A DNA stretch of 64,000 bases from Myxacorys almedinensis A. Its GTDB lineage: Bacteria > Cyanobacteriota > Cyanobacteriia > Leptolyngbyales > Leptolyngbyaceae. Position 1 is the first letter of the stretch, and every line of letters begins with the position of its first letter. Below, one piece after another: positions 55,801 through 64,000 of this stretch. The notes beneath the pieces were generated by a model. That model was not told the DNA's origin and did not search any database. It was given only the letters and a program-made list of their open reading frames with translations. The stretch lies in NCBI RefSeq assembly GCF_010091945.1, contig NZ_WVIE01000003.1, forward strand, positions 62,001 to 126,000, written 5' to 3'. Position numbers and translations under genes: made by a program.

Positions 55801-56000
55801 GCGGGATCAGGTAGGCGTTCTGTGAGGTCAAATCCCAAAGCTGCCGCCTATTTCTGCAACTGCTGCATTTACGCTGCTGATGGTGTTGTTCATAGTGTCC
55901 TGCCCCAACATCGGGATAACTCGTTCGGGTTGTCCACATTTGATAAAAATGATAAAAAATACGGGCTAGTTTGTGTACCTTGCTGGGGCAATTGGTTGAG
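55801..56000 (-). pseudogene. Decayed C-terminal end of a transposase (IS110-like?)
   Basis: In the minus-strand frames a transposase-like tail can be pieced together: KVHKLARIFYHF, YPDVGAGHYEQHHQQR, then after a frame change MQQLQK, a stop and AAALGFDLTERLPDP. The pattern (G)xxYYEQxYQxR...LQKxAxxLGFxL is the end of some IS110-type cyanobacterial transposases from memory. Frameshifts and a stop show it is dead. The family assignment is uncertain. Confidence 0.5.
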
Positions 56001-56308
56001 GTGAGATTCAATAGTGTCTTTTGCGCCACGATTCCAGAGCCAGACTCACGATGGGCGAACTCGCACCACTGTTCTATCGGTTCCTGCAAGTGTGCCTTTG
56101 TTGGAGACTCACGTTAAGTTAGAAATTATGGCTCCCTTGCCAGAACATAAGGCTAGCAAAGAAATTATTGGAGATTTGGTAAAAATATTGCTGAAGAATT
56201 GGATGAATTGGATATCGAATTCAGCCTTTAATTCAGCGATCGTTTTAGCCATAGTAGGAGTAGACAAGCGACAATGGAAGCTGTTTATTGTATTTAACGG
56301 GATCTCCT

Positions 56309-57706
56309 GTGACTCAAAATTTAGAATTCCAGTCCATCGAATCCCCGTCAGACCTGTGGCGACAAGGAGAACTGATCGAAGTTACGATCACCGATTTGAG
56401 TGATGGCGGTGATGGCGTCGGGCGATTTGAGCAGCGCGTCGTATTTGTGCCCGACACCGTAACGGGCGATCGCGTGGTGGTGCGGTTGCTGCGGGTGAAG
56501 CCGCAATATGCTCAGGGCAAGCTGCACGAGATTGTTGAGGCGTCGCCCTATCGCATTCGTCCAAGCTGCATCGTGGCAGATAAGTGCGGCGGCTGTCAGT
56601 GGCAGCATGTTAGCTACGACTACCAGCGTGAGGCAAAGCGCAATCAAATCATTCAAGCGCTCAATCGCATTGGTGGATTTGAGCAACCGCTTGTAGGTGA
56701 GGTGTTGCCCTCGGAAGCGTTGGGCTACCGGAACAAAGTCACCTATCCGTTGTCGCGATCGCGCTCTGGACAACTTCAAGCGGGCTACTACCAGAAAGGA
56801 ACCCATCAGATCGTCAATCTCAACCAGTGCCCGATTCAAGATCAGCGATTGAATCCATTTTTGGCAGAGGTAAAGCAAGACCTCTACGATCGCGGTTGGG
56901 GCATTTACGATGAGAAACTTCATCGCGGCAAATTGCGCCACCTCGGCTTTAGAATTGGGCGACGGTCGGGGGAAGTGTTGCTAATTTTGGTATCAAAAGA
57001 TGCCCATTTGGAAGGGCTGGAAGAGCAGGCGCAGCAATGGATGGAGCGCTATCCAAACTTGGTGGGCGTGTCGCTGAATGTGAACGGCGATCGCACCAAC
57101 GCTATTTTTGGAGCAGACACTCACATTGTTGCCGGAAAATCGTACTTGGAAGAAGAATTCGCAGGGCTAACGTTTCAGATTCGGGCAGATACGTTCTTTC
57201 AAGTTCACACCGAATCCGCAGAACGGTTAGTCCAAGTGATGCTCGATCAGTTGAACTTGCAGGGCACCGAGATCATTGCCGATCTCTACTGCGGGGTTGG
57301 AACGCTGACGCTACCCCTAGCGCGGCAGGCGAAACATGCGGTTGGGCTAGAGATTCAGTCAGAAGCGATCGACCAAGCCGAAGCTAACGCCCGGCTCAAC
57401 CACATCGAGAACGTCAAGTTCCACATTGGACCGGTGGAACGAGTGTTTGCGACCTTGGATGTTGATCCAGACATTGTGATTCTCGATCCGCCTAGAAAAG
57501 GCTGTGATGCGTCGATTATCGAAACGTTGCGAGACACGAAACCTCAGCGAATTGTTTACGTCAGTTGTAACCCAGCGACGTTGGCGCGAGATCTGAAGCT
57601 CTTGTGTGCAGAGGGGCAATATCGGTTGATCAAGGTGCAACCAGCCGATTTCTTTCCGCAAACCGCCCATGTCGAGTGTGCTGCCTTTTTAGAGATTACG
57701 GGTTAG
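56309..57706 (+). CDS. rlmD: 23S rRNA (uracil-C5)-methyltransferase, RlmD/TrmA type
   Basis: This enzyme methylates a uridine of 23S rRNA at C5 using SAM. A TRAM domain (about 15-75) is followed by [4Fe-4S] Cys residues in SCIVADKCGGCQWQHVSY near 85, then a SAM-dependent methyltransferase fold with IADLYCGVGTLTLPLA near 315 and DPPRKGCD. The catalytic Cys is in YVSCNPATLARDL near 420. The start GTG at 56309 (VTQNLEFQS) was chosen over an upstream TTG at 56288 because the family begins near this point. The lpxD gene starts 10 bases after the stop. Confidence 0.93.
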   Translation: MTQNLEFQSIESPSDLWRQGELIEVTITDLSDGGDGVGRFEQRVVFVPDTVTGDRVVVRLLRVKPQYAQGKLHEIVEASPYRIRPSCIVADKCGGCQWQHVSYDYQREAKRNQIIQALNRIGGFEQPLVGEVLPSEALGYRNKVTYPLSRSRSGQLQAGYYQKGTHQIVNLNQCPIQDQRLNPFLAEVKQDLYDRGWGIYDEKLHRGKLRHLGFRIGRRSGEVLLILVSKDAHLEGLEEQAQQWMERYPNLVGVSLNVNGDRTNAIFGADTHIVAGKSYLEEEFAGLTFQIRADTFFQVHTESAERLVQVMLDQLNLQGTEIIADLYCGVGTLTLPLARQAKHAVGLEIQSEAIDQAEANARLNHIENVKFHIGPVERVFATLDVDPDIVILDPPRKGCDASIIETLRDTKPQRIVYVSCNPATLARDLKLLCAEGQYRLIKVQPADFFPQTAHVECAAFLEITG

Positions 57707-57716
57707 AGAGGGTTGA

Positions 57717-58760
57717 ATGAAATTTAGCGATCTTGTTAATAAGTTGGAGAATGCTGTCACAAACACTAGTCTCAGCATTAACGACAACGATCCAAACATT
57801 GCAGGAGTTGCCGCGATCGATAAAGCAACGCTCAATCAGTTAAGCTATGCTGAGATCGGGAAATATGCCGCTAGAGTTGCTGATACGCAAGCGAGTGCGC
57901 TAATTTTGCCTGCCAATGAGCCGATCCAAGCCACAGCAACGCAGCGCGGCATTGCCTGGATCGAGGTTCCCCATCCGAGGCTGGCATTTGCCCACGCGAT
58001 CGCACTTTTCTACCAACCCTTCAAACCCTCTCCCAGCATCCATCCTAGCGCTGTGATCGATCCTTCTGTGCACCTGGGTCAAAGGGTAGCTATTGGCGCT
58101 CATGTTGTGATTGGGGCAGGCGTTACGATGGGTGACGATGTGATCATTCATCCCAACGTTGTGATCTATCCCGATTCGCAGATCGGCGATCGCACGGTTC
58201 TCCACGCCAATTGCTCGATTCACGAACGCACCCAAATCGGTGCAGACTGCGTGATTCATTGCGGTGCAGTGATTGGTTCTGAAGGGTTTGGATTTGTGCC
58301 TACCCGCGAAGGCTGGCTCAAAATGGAGCAATCGGGCTATACCGTGCTAGAAGATGGCGTCGAGATTGGGGCAAATTCTAATGTCGATCGACCGGCTGTG
58401 GGTGAAACGCGGGTCGGTCGCCACACCAAAATTGATAACCTGGTGCAGATTGGTCACGGTTGCCAGATTGGTCAGGGGTGTGCGTTTGCGGCTCACGTTG
58501 GGCTAGCAGGCGGCACAACGATCGGCAACCGCGTGATCTTGGCAGGGCAGGTGGGCATTGGCAATGAAGCCACGGTGGGCGATGGTGCGATCGTATCTGC
58601 AAAAGCAGGCGTCCTTAGAGACGTGCCTCCCGGACAAACTGTGTCGGGCTACCCAGCGATGGATCACAAAACGTTTCTAAAATCATCGGCGATCTATAGC
58701 CGGTTGTCTGACTTGCATCAAGCGATCAGACAGTTGCAGAAACGCCTAGATGGGAAATGA
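57717..58760 (+). CDS. lpxD: UDP-3-O-acyl-glucosamine N-acyltransferase LpxD
   Basis: This enzyme adds the N-linked acyl chain to UDP-3-O-acyl-glucosamine in lipid A synthesis. The 347 residues show an N-terminal uridine-binding domain, then a left-handed beta-helix of hexapeptide repeats from about residue 105 to 290 (GAHVVIGAGVTMGDDVII, IGDRTVLHANCSIHERTQIG, HTKIDNLVQIGHGCQIGQG). The catalytic His is in QIGHGCQ. The C-terminal helix ends AIRQLQKRLDGK. It is probably cotranscribed with rlmD. Its 3' end is 16 bases from the convergent sufS gene. Confidence 0.95.
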   Translation: MKFSDLVNKLENAVTNTSLSINDNDPNIAGVAAIDKATLNQLSYAEIGKYAARVADTQASALILPANEPIQATATQRGIAWIEVPHPRLAFAHAIALFYQPFKPSPSIHPSAVIDPSVHLGQRVAIGAHVVIGAGVTMGDDVIIHPNVVIYPDSQIGDRTVLHANCSIHERTQIGADCVIHCGAVIGSEGFGFVPTREGWLKMEQSGYTVLEDGVEIGANSNVDRPAVGETRVGRHTKIDNLVQIGHGCQIGQGCAFAAHVGLAGGTTIGNRVILAGQVGIGNEATVGDGAIVSAKAGVLRDVPPGQTVSGYPAMDHKTFLKSSAIYSRLSDLHQAIRQLQKRLDGK

Positions 58761-58776
58761 GGAGATCGCAAGATTT

Positions 58777-60039
58777 CTACCCGAAAAGTCCGCCAAAAAA
58801 CTCGATCGCATCCTTCAAGGCAGCTACAAACACATCAATTTCTTCACGAGTGTTGTAGAAATATAAACTCGCCCGTGCCGTTGATTGCGCTTTGAGGTAG
58901 CGGTGGAGAGGTTGGGTGCAATGATGCCCCGCCCGAATCGCCACCCCGGCTTGATCCAAAATGGTAGACAAGTCGTGGGGATGCACGCCCCCTGCGGTAA
59001 AAGAGGCAAGCGCCGCGCGACCGCTTCCATCGGCATTAGGTTTAGGACCATAGATTCGCAGTTCTGGAATGGTCGCAAGTTGTCGGAATAGATAACGGGT
59101 CAGGTCTTCTTCGTAAGCGTGGATCTGATCCATGCCAATTTTGGAGAGATACTCTACCGCCGCCCCCAGCGCGATCGCTTCTCCGATCGCTGGGGTTCCC
59201 GCTTCAAACTTGTGGGGCAAATCGGCATAGGTCGAATGATCCAGAAAAACATCTGCGATCATCTCGCCGCCGCCCATAAACGGAGGCTGCGATCGCAGCA
59301 GATCCAATTTGCCATACAAAAATCCAATTCCGGTGGGCGCACACATTTTGTGACCCGATGCCACCAACCAATCGCAATCGAGTTCTTGAACATCGATCGC
59401 CATGTGCGGCACACTCTGACACGCATCGATCAGCACTCGCGCCCCTACCTTGTGCGCCTCGACGCAAATTTCTTTCACCGGATTGATACAACCGAGCGTA
59501 TTGGAGACATGCACAACCGCCACTAGTTTTGTCTTCTCTGACAGCAGCGACTTAAACTGCTCAAAATCAAACTCTTCGGTTTCCGTCAACTCCACATGCT
59601 GCAACACGGCTCCGGTGCGCTGAGCCATCATCTGCCACGGCACCAAGTTGCTGTGATGCTCCATCACCGACAGCACAATCTCATCTCCGGGCTTCAGCGT
59701 ACTCAACGCCCAGGAATAGGCAACCAGGTTAATTGCCTCGCTGGCATTGCGAGTAAACACAATTTCCTGGCGAGATGCCGCCTTCACAAACGCCGCCACC
59801 TGATCGCGTGCCCCTTCATAGGCATCGGTTGCCCGTGAACTTAGGGTATGCACCCCCCGATGCACGTTGGCGTTGTCGTGTTCATAATATTGGCGAAGCG
59901 CTTCTAGCACCGCGATCGGCTTTTGCGAAGTGGCGGCGTTGTCGAGATACACCAACGGCTGACCGTGAATCGTCTGATTCAAAATCGGGAAATCGGGGCG
60001 GGTGCGGGCAGAAAGCGTTTTTTCCTGGATGATAGTCAT
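58777..60039 (-). CDS. sufS: Cysteine desulfurase SufS
   Basis: This PLP enzyme removes sulfur from cysteine as persulfide for iron-sulfur cluster assembly. The 420 residues have the PLP-lysine motif [18 protein letters not shown] near 230 and the catalytic Cys loop [15 protein letters not shown] near 370. The type II desulfurase N-terminus [20 protein letters not shown] is followed by ATSQKP. It is the last gene of the suf operon (72 bases after sufD) and converges with lpxD. Confidence 0.96.
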   Translation of the reverse strand: MTIIQEKTLSARTRPDFPILNQTIHGQPLVYLDNAATSQKPIAVLEALRQYYEHDNANVHRGVHTLSSRATDAYEGARDQVAAFVKAASRQEIVFTRNASEAINLVAYSWALSTLKPGDEIVLSVMEHHSNLVPWQMMAQRTGAVLQHVELTETEEFDFEQFKSLLSEKTKLVAVVHVSNTLGCINPVKEICVEAHKVGARVLIDACQSVPHMAIDVQELDCDWLVASGHKMCAPTGIGFLYGKLDLLRSQPPFMGGGEMIADVFLDHSTYADLPHKFEAGTPAIGEAIALGAAVEYLSKIGMDQIHAYEEDLTRYLFRQLATIPELRIYGPKPNADGSGRAALASFTAGGVHPHDLSTILDQAGVAIRAGHHCTQPLHRYLKAQSTARASLYFYNTREEIDVFVAALKDAIEFFGGLFG

Positions 60040-60111
60040 CGTTCAAGAAGAAATAAGGAGTAGTGAAAATGGTGAACTCTGCAAAGCCGCGATCGCTCGC
60101 ACCCTTGCCAA

Positions 60112-61461
60112 CTAGCTCGTTTGAACTCGAATTAATCGGGTCAACGTATCGCGCAGCGATGATACAGAAATTCGATCGATCACGTCGATCGCAAAGGCAT
60201 AGGTCAACAGTTTGCGCGCCTGATCCGCCGGAATGCCGCGACTTTGTAAATAAAAGACTTCATCATCTTCTAACTGGCTCACCGTCGCGCCGTGAGCGCA
60301 CTTCACGTTATCGGCTGTGATCTCTAGCTGGGGCTTCGTATCAACCCGTGCCTTGGGCGACAGCAGAAGATTTCGGCTTAGCTGCGCCGCATTCGTCATC
60401 TGCGCCGCTTTGGGTACCCACACTTTGCCATTAAACACGGCATGGGCGCGATCGCGAACCACCGTCTTATTCACCTGATTTGCCGTGCCATAAGGCTGGC
60501 TCAAGGCAATCAAACTATGAGTGTCTCCCACGCGATCGCCATCTACCAGCGTCAGCCCGTTGAGCGTAGTATCGGTCTGCTCACCCGTCTGATAAATTTC
60601 CAGGTGATGACGCGCCAGTTTTGCACCCAGGCTGACCGCCGTACAGGTGTAACGAGAATCCCGCGCTTGAGAAACTGCCGTTTTGCCAATGTGAAACGCC
60701 GAAACGCTGTCCCTTTGAACTCTAGTATGGCGAACTTCAGCATTCTCCTCAACATAGATTTCCGTCACCGAATTGGTGAAATAGCGACCCTCACTCAAGC
60801 TGACGTACTCTTCGATCAGCGTGACGCAGCTACCGGCTTGGGCAACGACCAAACAGCGAGGATGGCTCAGCGCCTCGGTGGTTGAAACGAACAAGAGATG
60901 GATTGGGGCTTCTACCACGCTATTTTTTGGAACCCACGCGATCGCGCCATCGGTAAAACTTGCCGTGTTCAAGGCGGTGAATACCTCGTCACCCCCCGGC
61001 TGGTTGGCTAAGTAGGCAGGCAGGGCGGGAACCAGTTCCGCTCCGGCGACCAAGTTTCCCACCAACACCCCGTCGGGCAAATCATCCACCGCAGACAGCG
61101 CAGGCGCAAACACGCCATCGACAAACACTAAGCGGCTATTGGTCGATTCGGGCAACAAAAAGTCTTCAAGCTGCGGAAAGCCAATCTCTGAGGGCAAGCG
61201 GGTTTGGAACTGAAGGCGCAGCAGATCCGATAAATCGGTAAAGCGCCATTCTTCATCGCGAGTGGTGGGAATGGCGCGATCGTGAACCAGGGAGAAGGCG
61301 CGATCGCGCCTCTCTTGTAATCTGCCCAACTCCGACGGCAATTCACCCCGCAAGCTCAGCAATCCCAAAAGATAATCAGCGCGATTTACCTTTGTCGTCC
61401 CGCCTAAATTGCCAACATCCGAAAGAGTCGATTCCACAGGGATAGATTCTATAGTCATCAC
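60112..61461 (-). CDS. sufD: Fe-S assembly scaffold protein SufD
   Basis: This subunit of the SufBCD scaffold complex assembles iron-sulfur clusters for delivery to apoproteins. The 449 residues have the SufB/SufD beta-helix core with late motifs [20 protein letters not shown] and [16 protein letters not shown]. The start overlaps the sufC stop by 4 bases (ATGA), so translation is likely coupled. The family usually has no cluster-ligand Cys in SufD, in agreement with this sequence. Confidence 0.95.
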   Translation of the reverse strand: MMTIESIPVESTLSDVGNLGGTTKVNRADYLLGLLSLRGELPSELGRLQERRDRAFSLVHDRAIPTTRDEEWRFTDLSDLLRLQFQTRLPSEIGFPQLEDFLLPESTNSRLVFVDGVFAPALSAVDDLPDGVLVGNLVAGAELVPALPAYLANQPGGDEVFTALNTASFTDGAIAWVPKNSVVEAPIHLLFVSTTEALSHPRCLVVAQAGSCVTLIEEYVSLSEGRYFTNSVTEIYVEENAEVRHTRVQRDSVSAFHIGKTAVSQARDSRYTCTAVSLGAKLARHHLEIYQTGEQTDTTLNGLTLVDGDRVGDTHSLIALSQPYGTANQVNKTVVRDRAHAVFNGKVWVPKAAQMTNAAQLSRNLLLSPKARVDTKPQLEITADNVKCAHGATVSQLEDDEVFYLQSRGIPADQARKLLTYAFAIDVIDRISVSSLRDTLTRLIRVQTS

Positions 61462-62228
61462 GCACCTACCGCCTCGCCTTCCAGCACCCAGTCATAACCC
61501 TTCGCTTCTAGTTCCAACGCCAGATCTTTATCTCCGCTCATCAAAATGCGCCCATCTGCCATCACATGGATCACATCAGGCAGAATGTAATTGAGCAAGC
61601 GTTGATAGTGGGTAATAATTAGCGTTGCATTCTCTGGCTTTTTAAGCGCATTGACACTGCCAGCAACCACTTTCAAAGCATCAATATCAAGCCCCGAATC
61701 AATCTCATCGAGAATGCCTAACCTTGGCTCTAGCAGCGCCATTTGCAGAATTTCATTTCGCTTCTTCTCGCCCCCCGAAAAGCCTTCATTCACACTGCGG
61801 CTGAGAAACGAAGGGTCCATCTTTAGCAAGGTCACTTTAGATTGCACCACTTCATCAAAGTCAAAGGCATCTAACTCCTCTAACCCCTCGTGTTTGCGCT
61901 TGGCATTATACGAGACGCGCAAGAAATCGACGTTACTCACGCCTGGAATTTCTAATGGATATTGAAATGCCAAAAACACGCCCGATTTGGCGCGATCGTC
62001 TGGCTCCAATTCCAACAGATTTTGCCCTAGAAAGACAATCTCGCCTCCGGTCACCGTGTAGGCAGGATGCCCCGCTAAGATCTTAGAAAACGTGCTTTTG
62101 CCCGACCCATTCGGTCCCATAATGGCGTGAATCTCTCCGGCTTTGATCTCTAAATTAAAGCCTTTAAGGATGGGATTACCATCGACCTCAGCGGTCAAAT
62201 CTTGGACTGATAAAATTACATCACTCAT
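61458..62228 (-). CDS. sufC: Fe-S assembly ATPase SufC
   Basis: This cytoplasmic ABC-type ATPase drives conformational change in the SufBCD complex. The 256 residues contain Walker [17 protein letters not shown] near 38, the signature [15 protein letters not shown] near 150 and Walker [19 protein letters not shown] near 170, with D-loop and H-loop (IITHYQRLL). It overlaps sufD by 4 bases. It begins 28 bases after the retropepsin-like gene and belongs to the suf operon. Confidence 0.97.
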   Translation of the reverse strand: MSDVILSVQDLTAEVDGNPILKGFNLEIKAGEIHAIMGPNGSGKSTFSKILAGHPAYTVTGGEIVFLGQNLLELEPDDRAKSGVFLAFQYPLEIPGVSNVDFLRVSYNAKRKHEGLEELDAFDFDEVVQSKVTLLKMDPSFLSRSVNEGFSGGEKKRNEILQMALLEPRLGILDEIDSGLDIDALKVVAGSVNALKKPENATLIITHYQRLLNYILPDVIHVMADGRILMSGDKDLALELEAKGYDWVLEGEAVGA

Positions 62229-62256
62229 TTCAACCTCGCTACCTGCTGAGCCATCG

Positions 62257-62691
62257 TTACATCAACATCATCCTTGCAATGTCTGGGCTTTCAGGATTGA
62301 CGATCAGCCGCTCACGCTTGGGATCGATCAAGACATCCATGCCTTCCATTGGAATTGCGCCCAGCAACACCTGTTTCGATTCGGGAGTAACAATCGCTTC
62401 GACCAACGTTCTCCGGTTTTGAAACCGCACTTCAATAGGTCCCACAACGTCTAACTTCACGCTAGATCCATCTGCTAATTCCGCTTCAATGTCTCTAACT
62501 TTTTGCAGGTCTAGCTGTCTTCGCACAAACTCAGGAATCGCCAGCATGGTGGCTCCACTATCTACCATTGCTCTAATCGTGCAGCGATGAACCTGATCGG
62601 GTGGCAGATACCCTCTGCGAACCAGTGCTAAGTCATCGCTTGCAAGTAACTCAATCTCTGCGAATACCAATCCCATGCTTGCCGATTCCAT
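62257..62691 (-). CDS. Retropepsin-like aspartic protease-fold protein inside the suf operon
   Basis: This 144-residue protein has the aspartyl-protease motif [20 protein letters not shown] (about residues 40-59), the D-S/T-G active-site triad of clan AA. Later beta strands match retropepsin-like proteins ([37 protein letters not shown]). It lies 36 bases after sufB and 28 bases before sufC on the same strand, so it is very likely cotranscribed with them. The ATG at 62691 was chosen because GGGAGGGG lies about 5 bases upstream; frames to 62721 exist. No role in Fe-S assembly is established for such proteins. Confidence 0.85.
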   Translation of the reverse strand: MESASMGLVFAEIELLASDDLALVRRGYLPPDQVHRCTIRAMVDSGATMLAIPEFVRRQLDLQKVRDIEAELADGSSVKLDVVGPIEVRFQNRRTLVEAIVTPESKQVLLGAIPMEGMDVLIDPKRERLIVNPESPDIARMMLM

Positions 62692-62727
62692 CTGTTCCCC
62701 TCCCATTGAAGCAGGAATCATACACCC

Positions 62728-64000
62728 CTAACCAACGCTGCCTTCTAGCTTGAGGCTCAGCAGACGATCTGCCTCAACCGCAAACTCCATCGGCAACTGG
62801 TTGAACACATCCTTGCAGAAGCCGCTAATCATCATCGAGATGGCGTCTTCTTGAGAAATGCCACGCTGAGCAAAGTAAAATAGCTGATCTTCACCAATCT
62901 TGGAAGTTGAAGCTTCGTGCTCGACTTTGCCTGCGTTATTTTGCACTTGAATGTAAGGAAAAGTATTGGCTTGAGCATTATCGCCAATCAGCATTGAGTC
63001 ACACTGCGAGTAATTGCGCGCACCTGCTGCCTTGGGATTCATTTTCACCAAGCCACGATAGCTATTTTTTGAATTTCCCGCCGAAATCCCTTTAGAAATA
63101 ATCGTGCTGCGCGTATTTTTGCCCACATGAATCATCTTGGTTCCCGTGTCGGCTTGCTGATAATGGTTGGTCAGCGCTACAGAGTAAAATTCGCCTACTG
63201 AATTATCGCCAATCAACACACAACTGGGATACTTCCAAGTAATAGCCGACCCCGTTTCTACCTGCGTCCAGGAAATTTTCGAGTTGACGCCTTGGCACAA
63301 GCCCCGCTTGGTCACAAAATTGTAGATGCCGCCTTTGCCGTTCTCGTCTCCGGCATACCAGTTTTGCACCGTCGAGTATTTAATATCTGCGTTGTCAAGT
63401 GCCACCAACTCAACAACGGCTGCATGAAGCTGATTTGTGTCATACATCGGAGCGGTACACCCTTCGAGATAGCTGACTTGGCTGCCTTCTTCTGCGACAA
63501 TCAGTGTCCGCTCAAACTGCCCTGAATCGCCATTATTGATGCGGAAGTAGGTAGACAATTCCATCGGGCAGGCAACACCTTTCGGGATAAACACAAATGA
63601 GCCATCACTAAACACTGCGGCATTGAGGGCTGCAAAGAAATTATCGCCCACCGGGACGACGCTTCCTAAATACGTCTTGACGAGTTCAGGATGCTCTTTT
63701 ACGGCTTCCGAGATCGAGCAGAAGATGACGCCTTTTTCTGCCAACTTTTCCTTAAACGTGGTTGCAACAGAAACGCTGTCAAAAATGGCATCGACGGCAA
63801 CGTTCGTCAAGCGCTTTTGCTCAGATAGGGAAATGCCCAATTTCTCAAAGGTTTCTAGAAGCTCTGGATCGACTTCTTCAAGGCTTTTCTTCTTCTCTTT
63901 TACCTTGGGTGCAGAGTAGTAGATGATGTCTTGATAATTGATCGGGGGATAGCCGACCATTGCCCAGTTTGGCTCTTCCATTTTGAGCCACTGACGGTAG
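62728..64000 (-). CDS. sufB: Fe-S assembly scaffold protein SufB (partial, runs off the window)
   Basis: This is the major scaffold subunit of SufBCD. The visible part begins with the frame still open at the window edge ([12 protein letters not shown], where full-length SufB has about 60 more residues upstream). Diagnostic blocks are [77 protein letters not shown] and [20 protein letters not shown]. The last codons are in the window. It is the first known gene of this operon segment, followed by the retropepsin-like gene. Confidence 0.97.
   Translation of the reverse strand, partial: YRQWLKMEEPNWAMVGYPPINYQDIIYYSAPKVKEKKKSLEEVDPELLETFEKLGISLSEQKRLTNVAVDAIFDSVSVATTFKEKLAEKGVIFCSISEAVKEHPELVKTYLGSVVPVGDNFFAALNAAVFSDGSFVFIPKGVACPMELSTYFRINNGDSGQFERTLIVAEEGSQVSYLEGCTAPMYDTNQLHAAVVELVALDNADIKYSTVQNWYAGDENGKGGIYNFVTKRGLCQGVNSKISWTQVETGSAITWKYPSCVLIGDNSVGEFYSVALTNHYQQADTGTKMIHVGKNTRSTIISKGISAGNSKNSYRGLVKMNPKAAGARNYSQCDSMLIGDNAQANTFPYIQVQNNAGKVEHEASTSKIGEDQLFYFAQRGISQEDAISMMISGFCKDVFNQLPMEFAVEADRLLSLKLEGSVG

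Larger units (their letters stand above)
55635..56308. other. Gap with a tandem repeat and a transposase remnant
   Basis: This region lies between the metallophosphoesterase and rlmD genes. It contains five copies of a 16-bp repeat and a decayed transposase end, each listed separately. The remaining bases show no clear gene, and the rlmD promoter should lie near 56200-56290. Confidence 0.6.

Noticed and set aside
55643-56089. 148-codon minus-strand frame through the 16-bp repeats
   Set aside because: It runs through the tandem repeat and the transposase remnant, so it is a frame of decayed sequence, not a gene.

Overview
This 64 kb window looks like chromosomal DNA from a filamentous, Leptolyngbya-like cyanobacterium. 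The evidence is the very frequent HIP1 octamer GCGATCGC and lineage-typical genes: tocopherol synthesis, Ho1-type heme oxygenase, an SLH-domain porin, group 2 sigma factor, DUF2721, a PatD-like protein and a Mo-nitrogenase C-terminal-domain protein. The exact genus is not determined. Coding density is moderate. Roughly 20 gaps exceed 300 bases, and most hold nothing I can name.

Layout. 0-9.5 kb: sigma factor, response regulator, secreted protein, TPR protein, outer-membrane-like protein, squalene-hopene cyclase, then a degenerate receiver followed by a Crp-type regulator. 9.5-15 kb: dnaK and a small heat-shock protein with a possible RNA thermometer, an internally deleted glycogen-debranching-type gene and a 2-Cys peroxiredoxin. 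15-18 kb: a TPR-containing secreted protease, a decayed copy of its 5' end, and two small cysteine-containing secreted proteins. 18-27 kb: tRNA-Thr and tRNA-Tyr, NAD(P)HX repair enzyme, a GTPase, rpsU, a protein of unknown family and the (p)ppGpp enzyme. 27-36 kb: PatD-like protein, duplicated-domain peptide ABC ATPase, a membrane-anchored GH104-like muramidase, Uma2 protein, proA, heme oxygenase, CobW GTPase. 36-40 kb: a same-strand run of gamma-tocopherol methyltransferase, homogentisate phytyltransferase and a CobA-HemD fusion. 40-48 kb: a lipoprotein HtrA protease, DoxX, DUF938 methyltransferase, an MliC-YbaY two-domain secreted protein, an SLH porin and a small membrane-stress-like cluster (Pmp3, hypothetical, DUF1232). 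48-56 kb: DUF99, two glycosyltransferases, a pentapeptide protein, an intact IS1-family element, a metallophosphoesterase preceded by five 16-bp repeats, and a transposase remnant. 56-64 kb: rlmD, lpxD and, on the minus strand, a suf iron-sulfur operon (sufB partial at the window edge, then a retropepsin-like gene, sufC, sufD, sufS).

Functional themes are protein quality control and stress (sigma factor, DnaK, Hsp20, two trypsin-like proteases, peroxiredoxin, RelA/SpoT), tetrapyrrole and isoprenoid metabolism (CobA-HemD, Ho1, tocopherol, hopanoid), and envelope proteins. No CRISPR array, prophage or clear defence island is visible. The most unusual features are the retropepsin-like gene inside suf, the Glu-for-Asp receiver beside a Crp regulator, the internally deleted debranching gene, the duplicated protease 5' fragment next to small secreted proteins, the MliC-YbaY fusion, and at least twelve unrelated short tandem duplications, mostly in gaps between genes.
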